Positions 45,240 to 53,796 of a stretch of DNA of 64,000 bases are shown in pieces. The stretch is from assembly GCF_900104615.1 (NCBI RefSeq), contig NZ_LT629939.1:952262-1016261 (forward strand), read 5' to 3'. Made by a program: the position numbers and the translations under genes. This DNA is from Merdimmobilis hominis (lineage in GTDB: Bacteria; Bacillota; Clostridia; Oscillospirales; Ruminococcaceae). The number at the start of each line of letters is the position of its first letter. Positions within the stretch are counted from its first letter, which is position 1. The notes below the pieces were generated by a model. That model saw nothing but the letters and a program-made list of their open reading frames with translations, made no database searches and was not told the DNA's origin.

Positions 45240-46248
45240 AGGTCTCCGCCAAGAGGGAGCCCAGTGTGTCGGAGAAATACTCCAAATAGGGGATCATCTT
45301 GGCGTAGTTCTGGCGGACGGGCCCGATAAGCCCCACCGCCCCGGTGGCCCCACCGGCGATTCGGTACCGGGTGACTACCACCGCGCTGTCATACAGCACC
45401 GGGTGGCTGTTCTCCCGGCCGATGGTCACTGTGGTGCGGCCTTGGGCCTTTTGGACCAGGGACAGGACATTCTTCCGATCCCCCAAAAACTCCAGCACCT
45501 CATAAGCGATAGGCTGGAATTCTTTGTAACTGAGGAGGTTTGCCTCGCCGCTGAGGGCGAACTGCCCCTGGCTGATCTCCTGGCAGAGGTCATAGACACC
45601 ACTTAGTATGGGGGTGAGCACCCGGGCGTACCCGCCGGAGGACACCGCCACCGAATTGAGGTAAATCTTGGAGATTTCCCTCAGGGATTTATCCACCAGC
45701 GTCGCGGTGGCAAACCGGTTGTAAATCTCTAAAAGCTCCGGGGTCAAGGCGAAATCCAGCCGGCAAACCCGGCTTTTCACCACCCCGTTGGATGCGATGA
45801 TCAAAATCACCACCGCTTTGCTGCGGGAGGGGAGGATTCCCACCTGTTTCACTGTCACCGCCTCTGGGGGCATGGTGGCTGTAAAAGCGGCGCAGCCGGT
45901 AAACTGGGCCAGCGCCTGGGCCGCGTCCTCCAGCAGCTTGTCGGGATCGGGGTCCCGCACATTGAAGAGGGCGTCCACCCCGCCCCGTTCTTTGGGGGTG
46001 AGGGGGAGGGTTTGCATCAGCTGATCCAGATACAGGCGGTACCCGGTGTAGCTGGGCAGCCGCCCAGCGGAGGTGTGGGGCTGTTCCAAAAGGCCCATGT
46101 TGAAGAGGGCAGCCATCTCGTTGCGCACCGTGGCGGAGGAGACGTCCATCTGCTCAGAGACCAGTTTGGAGCCCACTGGCTCGCCGGTGTGGGTGTACAC
46201 TTCGATGACAGCTGTGAGAACCCGCATCTTTCGGTCATCCATCTGCAT
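45223..46248 (-). CDS. hrcA: Heat-inducible transcription repressor HrcA
   Basis: Represses groE and dnaK operons by binding CIRCE, helped by GroEL. N-terminal winged helix (SSATVRNEMA), then GAF-like and insertion domains; the LEQPHTSAGRLPSYTGYR block is diagnostic. 341 residues. ATG 46248 follows GAGGCG; an ATG two codons later is possible. It is autoregulated by the CIRCE between its promoter and start. Confidence 0.97.
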   Translation of the reverse strand: MQMDDRKMRVLTAVIEVYTHTGEPVGSKLVSEQMDVSSATVRNEMAALFNMGLLEQPHTSAGRLPSYTGYRLYLDQLMQTLPLTPKERGGVDALFNVRDPDPDKLLEDAAQALAQFTGCAAFTATMPPEAVTVKQVGILPSRSKAVVILIIASNGVVKSRVCRLDFALTPELLEIYNRFATATLVDKSLREISKIYLNSVAVSSGGYARVLTPILSGVYDLCQEISQGQFALSGEANLLSYKEFQPIAYEVLEFLGDRKNVLSLVQKAQGRTTVTIGRENSHPVLYDSAVVVTRYRIAGGATGAVGLIGPVRQNYAKMIPYLEYFSDTLGSLLAETYDEQQ

Positions 46249-46279
46249 CTGTCATCGCCTCTTTTCTCTGGTATTGAAT

Positions 46280-46306
46280 TTAGCACTCTTTCTGTATGAC
46301 TGCTAA
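46280..46306. promoter_or_regulatory. CIRCE element, HrcA operator
   Basis: TTAGCACTC-N9-GACTGCTAA, one mismatch from the consensus TTAGCACTC-N9-GAGTGCTAA. It lies downstream of the promoter, within the likely transcript start region. Confidence 0.92.
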
Positions 46307-46313
46307 CAACTAT

Positions 46314-46342
46314 AATTTAGCATTCCAATTCCTGAAAGTCAA
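46314..46342 (-). promoter_or_regulatory. Promoter for hrcA-grpE-dnaK
   Basis: Minus-strand TTGACT (46337-46342), 17 bases, TAAATT (46314-46319). A CIRCE-like half site (TTAGCATTC, 46317-46325) overlaps the -10, and an exact half site TTAGCACTC is at 46371-46379. Confidence 0.65.
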
Positions 46343-46379
46343 TAGCTTTCATAAATAATTCATAAATTATTTAGCACTC

Positions 46380-46933
46380 ATTTATTCTCTCTGCCAGATG
46401 TAGTGTTCACCAGCTCTTTCCCCCTTATGCGCACTGTGGGCCATCATGGGGAAGGATACTGCGGTTTCCCTGGTGTTTTCCGTATTTTAGCCAATGATTG
46501 TAGGAGTCCTCATCCCCCTAGTTAAAATTTCCAATTCCGTGTGGAGGCTGCGGCGGTTTTCCCCCTTTGTCCCCACAGGGATATGCTACAATCAGGACAA
46601 GCCCTGCGGATAGGACAACCTGCTACAACAAATATAAGGGCGGGCCTGGAAGTTTTTTCCCCATAGGTACATGCCCAGTCAAGGGAGACCACCAGCATTC
46701 ACCTTATAAATAAAAGGCAGAAAATTGGCCCACTCAGTTAATCTTTTGTCAATTTTCACAAGAGAAAAGATTCGTGTTTTTTACCAATTAACATCGCCAA
46801 ATATTTGCATTAAAAACAAAGTATTTCAACAAAATAGTGAAAAACCGTCAAAAAAATTTACAATCTGCGGATCTTTTTTTCAAAAATTTGGGTAATTCCG
46901 GAACAAACTGTGAGCAAGTTGTAAAGGATTGAA
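46380..46933. other. Long intergenic region with a possible small transcript
   Basis: No protein gene. TGCTACAAT at 46584-46592 resembles an extended -10. At 46723-46789 two nested inverted repeats occur (AATTGG/CCAATT outside, AATCTTTT/AAAAGATT inside) followed by a TTTTTT, terminator-like. The unit between could be a short RNA; unsupported otherwise. From 46790 the sequence is AT-rich. Confidence 0.35.
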
Positions 46934-46962
46934 TTGAAATTCACAAAACCCTATGCTATAAT
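46934..46962 (+). promoter_or_regulatory. Promoter for the ABC importer operon
   Basis: TTGAAA (46934-46939), 17 bases, TATAAT (46957-46962) with TGC extension. The leader holds GCCGTTG and CAACGGC (about 46984 and 47031), a long-range pair. Confidence 0.7.
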
Positions 46963-47110
46963 TTAGAAAACGGAATGCCATTAGCCGTTGTTATACCATA
47001 TTTTTGCAATATAGCTGTCCTTTTCCCCATCAACGGCCAGTTTTATATTGCTTTTTTTCAGCCAAAACGGGCCGCTTAGCCGGCCGCTTTGCCAAGGAGG
47101 AACATCAACT

Positions 47111-48028
47111 ATGAAAAAGTCGGCTGTTGCCGCGAAAACATCCCCGCAGAATCCTCAAAAGAACGCCATACACAAAACGCCTTTCCAGAAGATTGAACCT
47201 TATCTGTACATAACCCCCGCCCTCATCCTCTTCTGTTGTTTTGTGTTTTTCCCCTTTGCCAAAACGCTGTTTTTAAGCCTCCATTCCACCACCCCCAAGG
47301 GGGAAATCAGCAAGTTTGTGGGCTTTTCCAACTTCACCAGCCTGCTCACTTCGGAAGCCTTTCGCAACAGCCTATTTGTCACCGTTAAATACTCGCTGAT
47401 GGTGGTCTTTTTCTCCATTGCGGCCGGATTTATCACCGGTGTACTGGCCAATGAGAAAATCCCCGGCACCGGCCTCTTCCGGACGATCTATTCGCTGCCC
47501 ATGGCCATTTCCTCGGCGGCGGCGTCCATCATCTTCATCTTTGTGTTCCACCCCTCCATCGGCATTCTGAACTACCTGCTGGGCACCGACATCGGCTGGC
47601 TGATCTCGGACAAGTGGGCCCTCTTCTCGGTGGTGATGGTCACCGTGTGGATGAACATCGGCCTCAACTTTATCTTTATCCTGGCCGCCCTTCAATCGGT
47701 CCCGCCGGAACTGTATGAAAGCGCCTCCCTGGAGGGAGCTGGGTTCTTCCGCAAGCACCTCTCTATCACCCTGCCTTGCATCTCTCCCACCTTGTTCTTC
47801 CTGCTCATCATCAATGTGATCAACTCTTTCCAATCCTTTGCCCAGATCAACTTGATGACCAAGGGCGGCCCTGGCCAGAGCACTTATGTCATCGTTTACT
47901 CCATCTACCAGGAGGCGTTCTTCAACAACCGGTTCGGCCTCGCCTGCGCGGAGTCGGTAATTCTGTTCTTCATCATCCTGGCGCTGACCTTGGTTCAGTT
48001 CCGTCTTGAAAAGAAGGTGACCTACTAA
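47111..48028 (+). CDS. ABC sugar/glycerol-phosphate importer permease, UgpA-like
   Basis: 305-residue MalF/UgpA-type permease with six spans and the conserved cytoplasmic loop LYESASLEGAGFFRKHLSITLPCISP (EAA motif) that touches the ATPase. AAGGAGG before the ATG. First gene of a three-gene operon; the next gene begins one base inside its stop (TAATG). Confidence 0.92.
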   Translation: MKKSAVAAKTSPQNPQKNAIHKTPFQKIEPYLYITPALILFCCFVFFPFAKTLFLSLHSTTPKGEISKFVGFSNFTSLLTSEAFRNSLFVTVKYSLMVVFFSIAAGFITGVLANEKIPGTGLFRTIYSLPMAISSAAASIIFIFVFHPSIGILNYLLGTDIGWLISDKWALFSVVMVTVWMNIGLNFIFILAALQSVPPELYESASLEGAGFFRKHLSITLPCISPTLFFLLIINVINSFQSFAQINLMTKGGPGQSTYVIVYSIYQEAFFNNRFGLACAESVILFFIILALTLVQFRLEKKVTY

Positions 48029-48852
48029 TGGTACAAAACAAATCCACCAAATGGATCCTGCTGGCAGTCAACTGCGTGGTCGCTCTGTGTATCGTCCTTC
48101 CCATCCTGTACGCGTTCAGCGTCAGCTTGATGACCCCCAGCGAGATCTTCCAGTACCCGCCCCGGCTCTTGCCCAGCGGCCTTTATACCCAAAACTACAC
48201 CGATGCCCTGCGGATGGCCCCCATCTTCCGGTTCATCCTCAACTCCCTGTTTGTGGCCACTGTGGTCACCATCGGGCAGCTGTTTACCGGCGCACTGGCC
48301 GCCTACGCCTTCTCCATCCTGGAATTCAAAGGCAAAAAGGCCATCTTTATGCTGATGCTCTGCACCATGATGATCCCCAGCCAGGCCATCATCATCGCCA
48401 ACTACCTGACCATCAGCGGCCTGGGCATGACCGACAGCTACCAAGCGCTGATCCTGCCCTACCTGACCTCCGCTTTCTGTGTTTTCAACATGCGCCAAGC
48501 CTTTTTACAGCTCCCCACCGAGCTCAATGAGGCCGCCAAGATTGACGGCTGTTCCACCTTCCGGTTCTTTATCAGCATCGCCCTTCCACTGACCAAGCCC
48601 TCTCTGGGGGCCCTGGGGGTATACACCTTCCTCCAGTCCTGGAACCAGTACCTGTGGCCTCTGCTGGTCACCGACAGCAAGGAGTACCGCACTGTCCAGA
48701 TCGGTATGGGCATGCTGCAAAACGCCGAGGGCAACGCCTTCGGACCGATTATGGCTGGCGTCATCATGGTTCTTGCCCCTTCTATCCTGGCCTTTATCTT
48801 AGGCCAGAAACAGCTGGTCGCCGGGTTGACCGCCGGGGCAGTCAAGGGTTAA
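48028..48852 (+). CDS. ABC sugar/glycerol-phosphate importer permease, UgpE-like
   Basis: 274-residue MalG/UgpE-type permease with six spans; the EAA loop reads LPTELNEAAKIDGCSTFRFF. Its ATG overlaps the stop of the preceding permease by one base, so translation is coupled. Pair forms the membrane channel. Confidence 0.92.
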   Translation: MVQNKSTKWILLAVNCVVALCIVLPILYAFSVSLMTPSEIFQYPPRLLPSGLYTQNYTDALRMAPIFRFILNSLFVATVVTIGQLFTGALAAYAFSILEFKGKKAIFMLMLCTMMIPSQAIIIANYLTISGLGMTDSYQALILPYLTSAFCVFNMRQAFLQLPTELNEAAKIDGCSTFRFFISIALPLTKPSLGALGVYTFLQSWNQYLWPLLVTDSKEYRTVQIGMGMLQNAEGNAFGPIMAGVIMVLAPSILAFILGQKQLVAGLTAGAVKG

Positions 48853-48913
48853 TTTCGGGCTTCCACGCCGCATAGGCGGCGTACCATCATACACAAATTA
48901 AAGGAGGATCAAC

Positions 48914-50299
48914 ATGAAACTCAAACGAACTCTGGCTGCTGTGCTGGCAGCCGCGATGACACTCTCCATGGCCGGCTGCGGCGGCGGCGGTAACTCGTCC
49001 AGCGGCAGCTCCACAGGCGGTTCCGAATCCGGCACCACCGAGATCGTATTCTGGCATGCCATGGGCGGCGTCATGGGTGAACAGGTCGACCTGATGATCA
49101 AGAATTTCAACGAATCCCAGGACAAAGTGCATGTCACCGCCCAGTACCAGGGCAAATATGACGATGAGCTCACCAAGCTGAAATCCGCTATGACCGACGG
49201 TTCCGGCTCCGGCCCCGACATTGTACAAGTCTATGATATCGGTTCCAAATTTATGGTAGATAGCGGCTACATCGTCCCTGTGGAGGATTTCATTGCGGCG
49301 GACGAGTCCTTCAACAAAGAGGATATTGAGCCCAACCTGGTCAGCTACTATTCGGTGGACGGCAAGCAGTACGCCATGCCTTTCAACTCCTCCACCCCTC
49401 TTCTGTATTACAACAAGGACGCCTTCAAAGAGGCTGGCCTGGATCCGGAAAAGGCTCCCGAGACCTTCGCCCAGGTGCTGGAATACGCAGAGAAGCTGAC
49501 CAAAAAAGACGGTGACAAGGTCACCCAGTACGGCTTCTCCATGGCCATCTACGGCTGGTTCTTTGAACAGCTGATCGCCGTCCAGGGCGAGTTCTACGCA
49601 GACAACAACAACGGCCGTACCGCCAACGCCACTAAAGTGGTCTTTGACGAAAACGGCGCTGGCCTCAACGTGGTCCAGACCTGGAAAGACTTAGTGGACA
49701 GCGGCTTTGTAGGCAACTTTGGCCGCAACACCGACGACACCCGCAATGCTTTCATCGCCGGCAGAACTGCCATGTACCTGGATTCCACTGCCCAGCTGGC
49801 CTCGGTCATCAAAGGCGTAGGCGGCAGATTTGAAATTGGCACCGGCAATATGCCTCGGATCGGCGAAAAAGAGGATGGCGGCGTCATCATCGGCGGCGGC
49901 TCCCTGTGGATCATCGACAATAAAGATGAGGCCCGCAAGAACGCTGCTTGGGAATTTGTAAAATATGCTTCCTCCCCCGAGGCCCAGGCCGCTTGGATGC
50001 AGGGTACCGGTTACTTTGCAACCAATGTCAAGTCTTATGAGATTGAGTCGATGAAGACCTACCTGGAAGAGAACCCCAACTTCACCACCGCCATCAACCA
50101 GCTGCACAACACCCCCACCAACGAGTTCACAAGCGGTGCTCTGCTGGGTGTATTCCCTGAGGCCAGAGCCAAATTTGAGGAAAATATGGAGCTCGTCCTT
50201 ATGGGCCAGCAAACCCCAGAAGACTGCATTAAAAATGTCGCCACAGCTGTGAACGCGGCTATCACCAACTACAACGAGACCACAGAAACCGCGAAGTAG
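48914..50299 (+). CDS. ABC substrate-binding lipoprotein, UgpB-like
   Basis: 461-residue extracellular solute-binding protein, family 1. Lipoprotein signal with lipobox MAGC (Cys22), a glycine/serine linker, then the binding domain (EIVFWHAMGG, a UgpB-like start). The resemblance to UgpB suggests glycerol-3-phosphate or a related diester, but other sugars are possible. No ATPase gene follows, so a shared MsmX-type ATPase is expected. Confidence 0.9.
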   Translation: MKLKRTLAAVLAAAMTLSMAGCGGGGNSSSGSSTGGSESGTTEIVFWHAMGGVMGEQVDLMIKNFNESQDKVHVTAQYQGKYDDELTKLKSAMTDGSGSGPDIVQVYDIGSKFMVDSGYIVPVEDFIAADESFNKEDIEPNLVSYYSVDGKQYAMPFNSSTPLLYYNKDAFKEAGLDPEKAPETFAQVLEYAEKLTKKDGDKVTQYGFSMAIYGWFFEQLIAVQGEFYADNNNGRTANATKVVFDENGAGLNVVQTWKDLVDSGFVGNFGRNTDDTRNAFIAGRTAMYLDSTAQLASVIKGVGGRFEIGTGNMPRIGEKEDGGVIIGGGSLWIIDNKDEARKNAAWEFVKYASSPEAQAAWMQGTGYFATNVKSYEIESMKTYLEENPNFTTAINQLHNTPTNEFTSGALLGVFPEARAKFEENMELVLMGQQTPEDCIKNVATAVNAAITNYNETTETAK

Positions 50300-50312
50300 T
50301 TGTAAATTACTC

Positions 50313-50347
50313 AAAAAAAGGCAAGCCCGTTGGGCTTGCCTTTTTTA
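50313..50347 (+). terminator. ABC operon terminator
   Basis: AAAGGCAAGCCC-GTT-GGGCTTGCCTTTTTT. Confidence 0.92.
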
Positions 50348-50459
50348 TTTTTCCTTTGCTTTTACCGCGGAAATTCCCAGTCGGCGCAGGGACACACAAC
50401 GGCTCTCTCTTCCAAGGGGTTTATCTGTGAAGTTCTAGAGGGCAGCGCAAGTACCCCAC

Positions 50460-50490
50460 AAAAAAGCAGCCCGCCAATGGCGGGCTGCTT
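50460..50490 (-). terminator. rplL terminator
   Basis: AAGCAGCCCGCC around a 3-base loop with GGCGGGCTGCTT; T run on the minus strand. Confidence 0.9.
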
Positions 50491-50518
50491 AAGAAGGCTA
50501 TAAGATAGAGAAGCAAAA

Positions 50519-50893
50519 CTATTTGAGCTCGACTTTAGCGCCAGCGTCTTCCAGTTTCTTCTTGATGTCCTCAGCGTCAGCTTTGGAAACACCCTCTTTG
50601 ATAGCTTTAGGAGCGTTGTCAACCAGCTCTTTTGCCTCTTTCAGGCCCAGGCCGGTGATCTCTTTGACCAGCTTGATGACGCCCATTTTGCTAGCGCCAG
50701 CTTCAGCCAGAACAACGTCAAACTCGGTTTTCTCCTCAGCAGCGGGAGCAGCGGCAGCGGGGCCAGCCATCATAACGGGAGCAGCAGCAGAAACGCCGAA
50801 CTCCTCCTCGATTGCTTTCACCAGCTCGGACAGTTCCAGAACGGTCAGAGTTTTGATTTCTTCTACAAATTTAGTAATTTTCTCAGAAGCCAT
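50519..50893 (-). CDS. rplL: 50S ribosomal protein L7/L12
   Basis: Stalk protein, 124 residues. N-terminal dimer helices, alanine-rich hinge (about 37-52), and the C-terminal globular domain with [23 protein letters not shown]. Follows rplJ by about 100 bases. Confidence 0.97.
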   Translation of the reverse strand: MASEKITKFVEEIKTLTVLELSELVKAIEEEFGVSAAAPVMMAGPAAAAPAAEEKTEFDVVLAEAGASKMGVIKLVKEITGLGLKEAKELVDNAPKAIKEGVSKADAEDIKKKLEDAGAKVELK

Positions 50894-50992
50894 GTCAGCT
50901 ACCTCCTATAATCTTATTTTCATGTGTTGGGCTCTGCCCAAACGATTGCGCTGGGCGAACCTGCCCAACCACGGTGCCACATACCTGTGGGA

Positions 50993-51514
50993 TTATGCCT
51001 CGACGGCGGGAGCCTCTTCCTGGCCCTTCTCCGCGATAGCGTTCAGGGCGACAGCCAGACCTCTGATGTTGCCATTGAGGACGCTGAGCAACTGAACCAG
51101 CAACTGCTCCTTGGAGGGCAGCTTGCCAACGGCGATCACCTTATCAGAATCGATCACTTCGCCATCCAGGAAACCAGCTTTGATGCTGAATTGTCCTTTG
51201 GAATCCTCCGCGTATTTCGCAAGGATTTTTGCAGCGATAACCGGATCCTCTTTGGAGACAGCCAGAGCGGTGGTGCCGGACAGATGTGCATCCAAAGCGC
51301 CGAAGCCAACTTCGTCAATGGCGAATTTCAGCAGGGTATTCTTTACAACGGTGTAGTCAACCCCAGCCTCACGCAGCTCTTTGCGGAGTTTGGTATCTTC
51401 TGCAACGTTGATGCCTTTGTAATCCACCAGGACACCGGCGACAGAGCCTGTCAGTTTCTCTTTCAGGTTTGCGACGATCTCTTGTTTCTGAGCAATAACT
51501 TTCTCGCTTGCCAA
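50993..51514 (-). CDS. rplJ: 50S ribosomal protein L10
   Basis: Stalk base protein, 173 residues, beginning MASEKVIAQKQEIV with VKNTLLKFA and LLVQLLSVL. It starts at TTG 51514, seven bases after AGGAGGTG, with no ATG in frame at the N-terminus. A leader of about 180 bases with a terminator precedes it. Confidence 0.95.
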   Translation of the reverse strand: MASEKVIAQKQEIVANLKEKLTGSVAGVLVDYKGINVAEDTKLRKELREAGVDYTVVKNTLLKFAIDEVGFGALDAHLSGTTALAVSKEDPVIAAKILAKYAEDSKGQFSIKAGFLDGEVIDSDKVIAVGKLPSKEQLLVQLLSVLNGNIRGLAVALNAIAEKGQEEAPAVEA

Positions 51515-51697
51515 ATCTTTTCACCTCCTGGAAAACCTTCTATACCAAAAAAGCTCTTCCCGCCAAACCGCGGAAAGAGCTTACAAAACAATGTTCTGAA
51601 CTTACATCCAGTTGTTCTGCATCATCTTCCTCGGCAGGCCGGAGTCACCCATTTCAGTCTGTAAAACAGACGCCTGCTGTCTTTGGATTGTGACAGC
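51515..51697 (-). promoter_or_regulatory. L10 leader with internal terminator
   Basis: Contains hairpin GCTGTC/GACAGC (51676-51697) at the 5' end and a terminator-like hairpin at 51545-51582 (AGCTCTTTCC-type stem, then TTTTTT) just before the ribosome site. This fits the L10 leader by which L10-L12 control their own synthesis. Confidence 0.75.
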
Positions 51698-51703
51698 TTT
51701 TAT

Positions 51704-51732
51704 AGTATAGTGTATTTCTATATCTTTGTCAA
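51704..51732 (-). promoter_or_regulatory. Consensus promoter for rplJ-rplL
   Basis: Minus-strand TTGACA (51727-51732), 17 bases, TATACT (51704-51709). Confidence 0.85.
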
Positions 51733-51785
51733 GGGATTTTCTCCATTCCAGCGCAGAAAAATCAAATTTTCCCCCGTTGTACGGC

Positions 51786-52712
51786 CTACCGCCCGATGCC
51801 TTCCCCACCAGGGACAAAACCAAAGACGCACCGCCGGATTCCCCCGAGATCCTTGCGGCAACCCACCTGGCAGAACCCCGCAGCCTGGAGAATCCCCATC
51901 ACCTGGTCCGCCTGCCGGTATCCCACTTCAAAAACCAGCGCCCCTCCCGGCTTGATGCTGTCCCGGTACCGGCGGGTGATCTCCCGGTAGAAGAGGAGGC
52001 CGTCGGCTCCGCCCAGCAGAGCCATAGAGGGTTCCCGCTCCACCTCGGGGGAGAGCTCCTCCATTTCCTGGGGCGTCAGATAGGGGGGGTTGGAGATCAG
52101 CAGGTCCAGGGGGGGCAGCTCCACTCCCCTTAGGACATCCCCCGCGATCAGCTGCACTGGCATCCTGTCCCCTTGGCAGAGGGCTGATACATTCTCCCGC
52201 AGGTAGGGCAGCGCCTCCGGGGAGAGCTCCACCCCGTAGACCTCTGCCCCAGGGCATTGGCTCCACAGGGCGAGGGCGATAGCCCCGCTGCCGCTGCACA
52301 GGTCGGCTACCACTGGCCGATCCCGTCCTTGGAGAAATTCCAGGGCCACCTCTACCGCAGTTTCGGTGTCCGGCCGGGGGATGAGGACGCCGGGGCCCAC
52401 CCGCAGAGGCAGGCCATAGAATTCCCACTCCCCCAGAATATACTGAAGAGGCTCCCCTCCCAGGCGGCGCTCCACCCAGGAGAAAAACCGGGCTGCCTCT
52501 TCTTCGGGGATTTCCCGCTCCCCACAAGGGCCTAGCATCGCCCCTGGAATCCCACAGGCAGCGGTGAGCAATTGGCGGACTTCAAAGCCGGCGCTCTCCC
52601 CGACCGTTTCCTCCAAAAGCAAAATGGCTTCCCGCTGCAATTGGCGGAGTTTGGGATGGGCGCCCAGTTCCCGGCGCATGATTTCCAAAGCACTGCTGTC
52701 TCGCTGTTCCAT
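51786..52712 (-). CDS. prmC: Release factor glutamine methyltransferase
   Basis: Methylates the GGQ glutamine of peptide chain release factors. N-terminal helices, then SAM-binding DLCSGSGAIAL and the catalytic NPPYL. 308 residues. GAGGAGG precedes ATG 52712, and a terminator hairpin lies in the 52 bases before it. Follows DUF1385, the usual neighbour; prfA is not present here. Confidence 0.95.
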   Translation of the reverse strand: MEQRDSSALEIMRRELGAHPKLRQLQREAILLLEETVGESAGFEVRQLLTAACGIPGAMLGPCGEREIPEEEAARFFSWVERRLGGEPLQYILGEWEFYGLPLRVGPGVLIPRPDTETAVEVALEFLQGRDRPVVADLCSGSGAIALALWSQCPGAEVYGVELSPEALPYLRENVSALCQGDRMPVQLIAGDVLRGVELPPLDLLISNPPYLTPQEMEELSPEVEREPSMALLGGADGLLFYREITRRYRDSIKPGGALVFEVGYRQADQVMGILQAAGFCQVGCRKDLGGIRRCVFGFVPGGEGIGR

Positions 52713-52730
52713 CGGTCGTGTCCTCCTCAC

Positions 52731-52758
52731 AAAAACTGCCCCCAAAGTTTGGGGGCAG
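52731..52758 (-). terminator. Terminator between DUF1385 and prmC
   Basis: CTGCCCCCAAA-G-TTTGGGGGCAG with five T on the minus strand; it ends only about 20 bases before the prmC start, overlapping the region of its ribosome site. Confidence 0.75.
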
Positions 52759-52763
52759 CGATG

Positions 52764-53720
52764 TTACCAGTTGTCCAGCCCTTCCTCCTTGGGGATACAG
52801 GGCTTCATGGCCGCAATGGCCACCTCCATCATGCTCTCGTCTGGCTCTTTGGTGGTCAGCCGCTGGAGCCACAGGCCGGGCTTGGAGATGAGGCGGGTCA
52901 GCCAATTGTCATACCGGCCAGCCAGCTTGATGATCTCATAGGCGATGCCTACCACCAAGGGCATCAGCAGCAGTTTTAGGCCCACCGTGATCCACAGGCT
53001 GCCGCCCCGGGGCAGGATGGAAAACACCAGGATGGAGATAACCAGGACGATCAGCAGGAAGCTGGTGCCGCATCGGGGGTGGAAGCGGGTGTGTTTCTTC
53101 ACATTGGCGGGGGTCAACTCCTCCCCAGCCTCATAACAGGCGATGGTCTTGTGTTCCGCACCGTGGTACTGGTACATCCGGTGTATCTCATCCATTTGAG
53201 CCACCAGCCCCAGATAGGCGATGAGCAGGCCGATTTTGGTGACCCCCTCCACAACGGTGAGAATCAACTGGGAATGGATCACCTTAGCTAGAAGCCCTGC
53301 CACAAAGGCAGGCAACACCACAAACAAGCCCATGGCCAAGGCGACGCCCAGCGCCACCACCAGATAGGTCATCACCGTGGAGAACTTGTCCCCCAGCAGG
53401 GAAGCCAGTTTTTTCTCAAAGGCGGATGGCTCCTCGTCCTCAAAGCCGGCTAGTTCGGCGGACTTCATCAGGCATTTGTAGCCCAGCACCATCATCTCGA
53501 TAAAATTAAATCCTCCACGTATAATCGGTGTGCGTTTATACCAAGGGCGGGAGTCTTCCCCATCGCCCCATTGTTCGGTGTAAATGGTCCCATCGGTTTG
53601 GCGCACCGCAAGGCAGGTGATCCCCACCCCGCGCATCATCACCCCTTCAATCAGGGCCTGCCCGCCGATGGACGTCTTTTTGCTTGGCTGTTTTTGTTCC
53701 ATGTTTTCTATTTGCTCCAT
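52764..53720 (-). CDS. DUF1385 (YqhQ-like) membrane protein
   Basis: 318-residue protein with the DUF1385 hallmarks GGQALIEGVMMRG, AEHKTIACYE (with a conserved HxxE), and HPRCGTSFL; four to five membrane spans. Of unknown function but nearly always near prmC and rpmE in Firmicutes. Start at 53720 or, less likely, 53702; both lack a strong ribosome site. About 75 bases after the kinase. Confidence 0.9.
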   Translation of the reverse strand: MEQIENMEQKQPSKKTSIGGQALIEGVMMRGVGITCLAVRQTDGTIYTEQWGDGEDSRPWYKRTPIIRGGFNFIEMMVLGYKCLMKSAELAGFEDEEPSAFEKKLASLLGDKFSTVMTYLVVALGVALAMGLFVVLPAFVAGLLAKVIHSQLILTVVEGVTKIGLLIAYLGLVAQMDEIHRMYQYHGAEHKTIACYEAGEELTPANVKKHTRFHPRCGTSFLLIVLVISILVFSILPRGGSLWITVGLKLLLMPLVVGIAYEIIKLAGRYDNWLTRLISKPGLWLQRLTTKEPDESMMEVAIAAMKPCIPKEEGLDNW

Positions 53721-53796
53721 TTCCAAACGATTGTCCGGGCGCACCGGCTTACCCCACCGCCATATCCAAAACCGGCTGGGTAGAATCTCGTTTTTC

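Noticed and set aside
46321-47110. tRNA, 6S or other known RNA in the long gap
   Set aside because: I looked for cloverleaf and conserved motifs and found none; only the candidate small transcript is noted.
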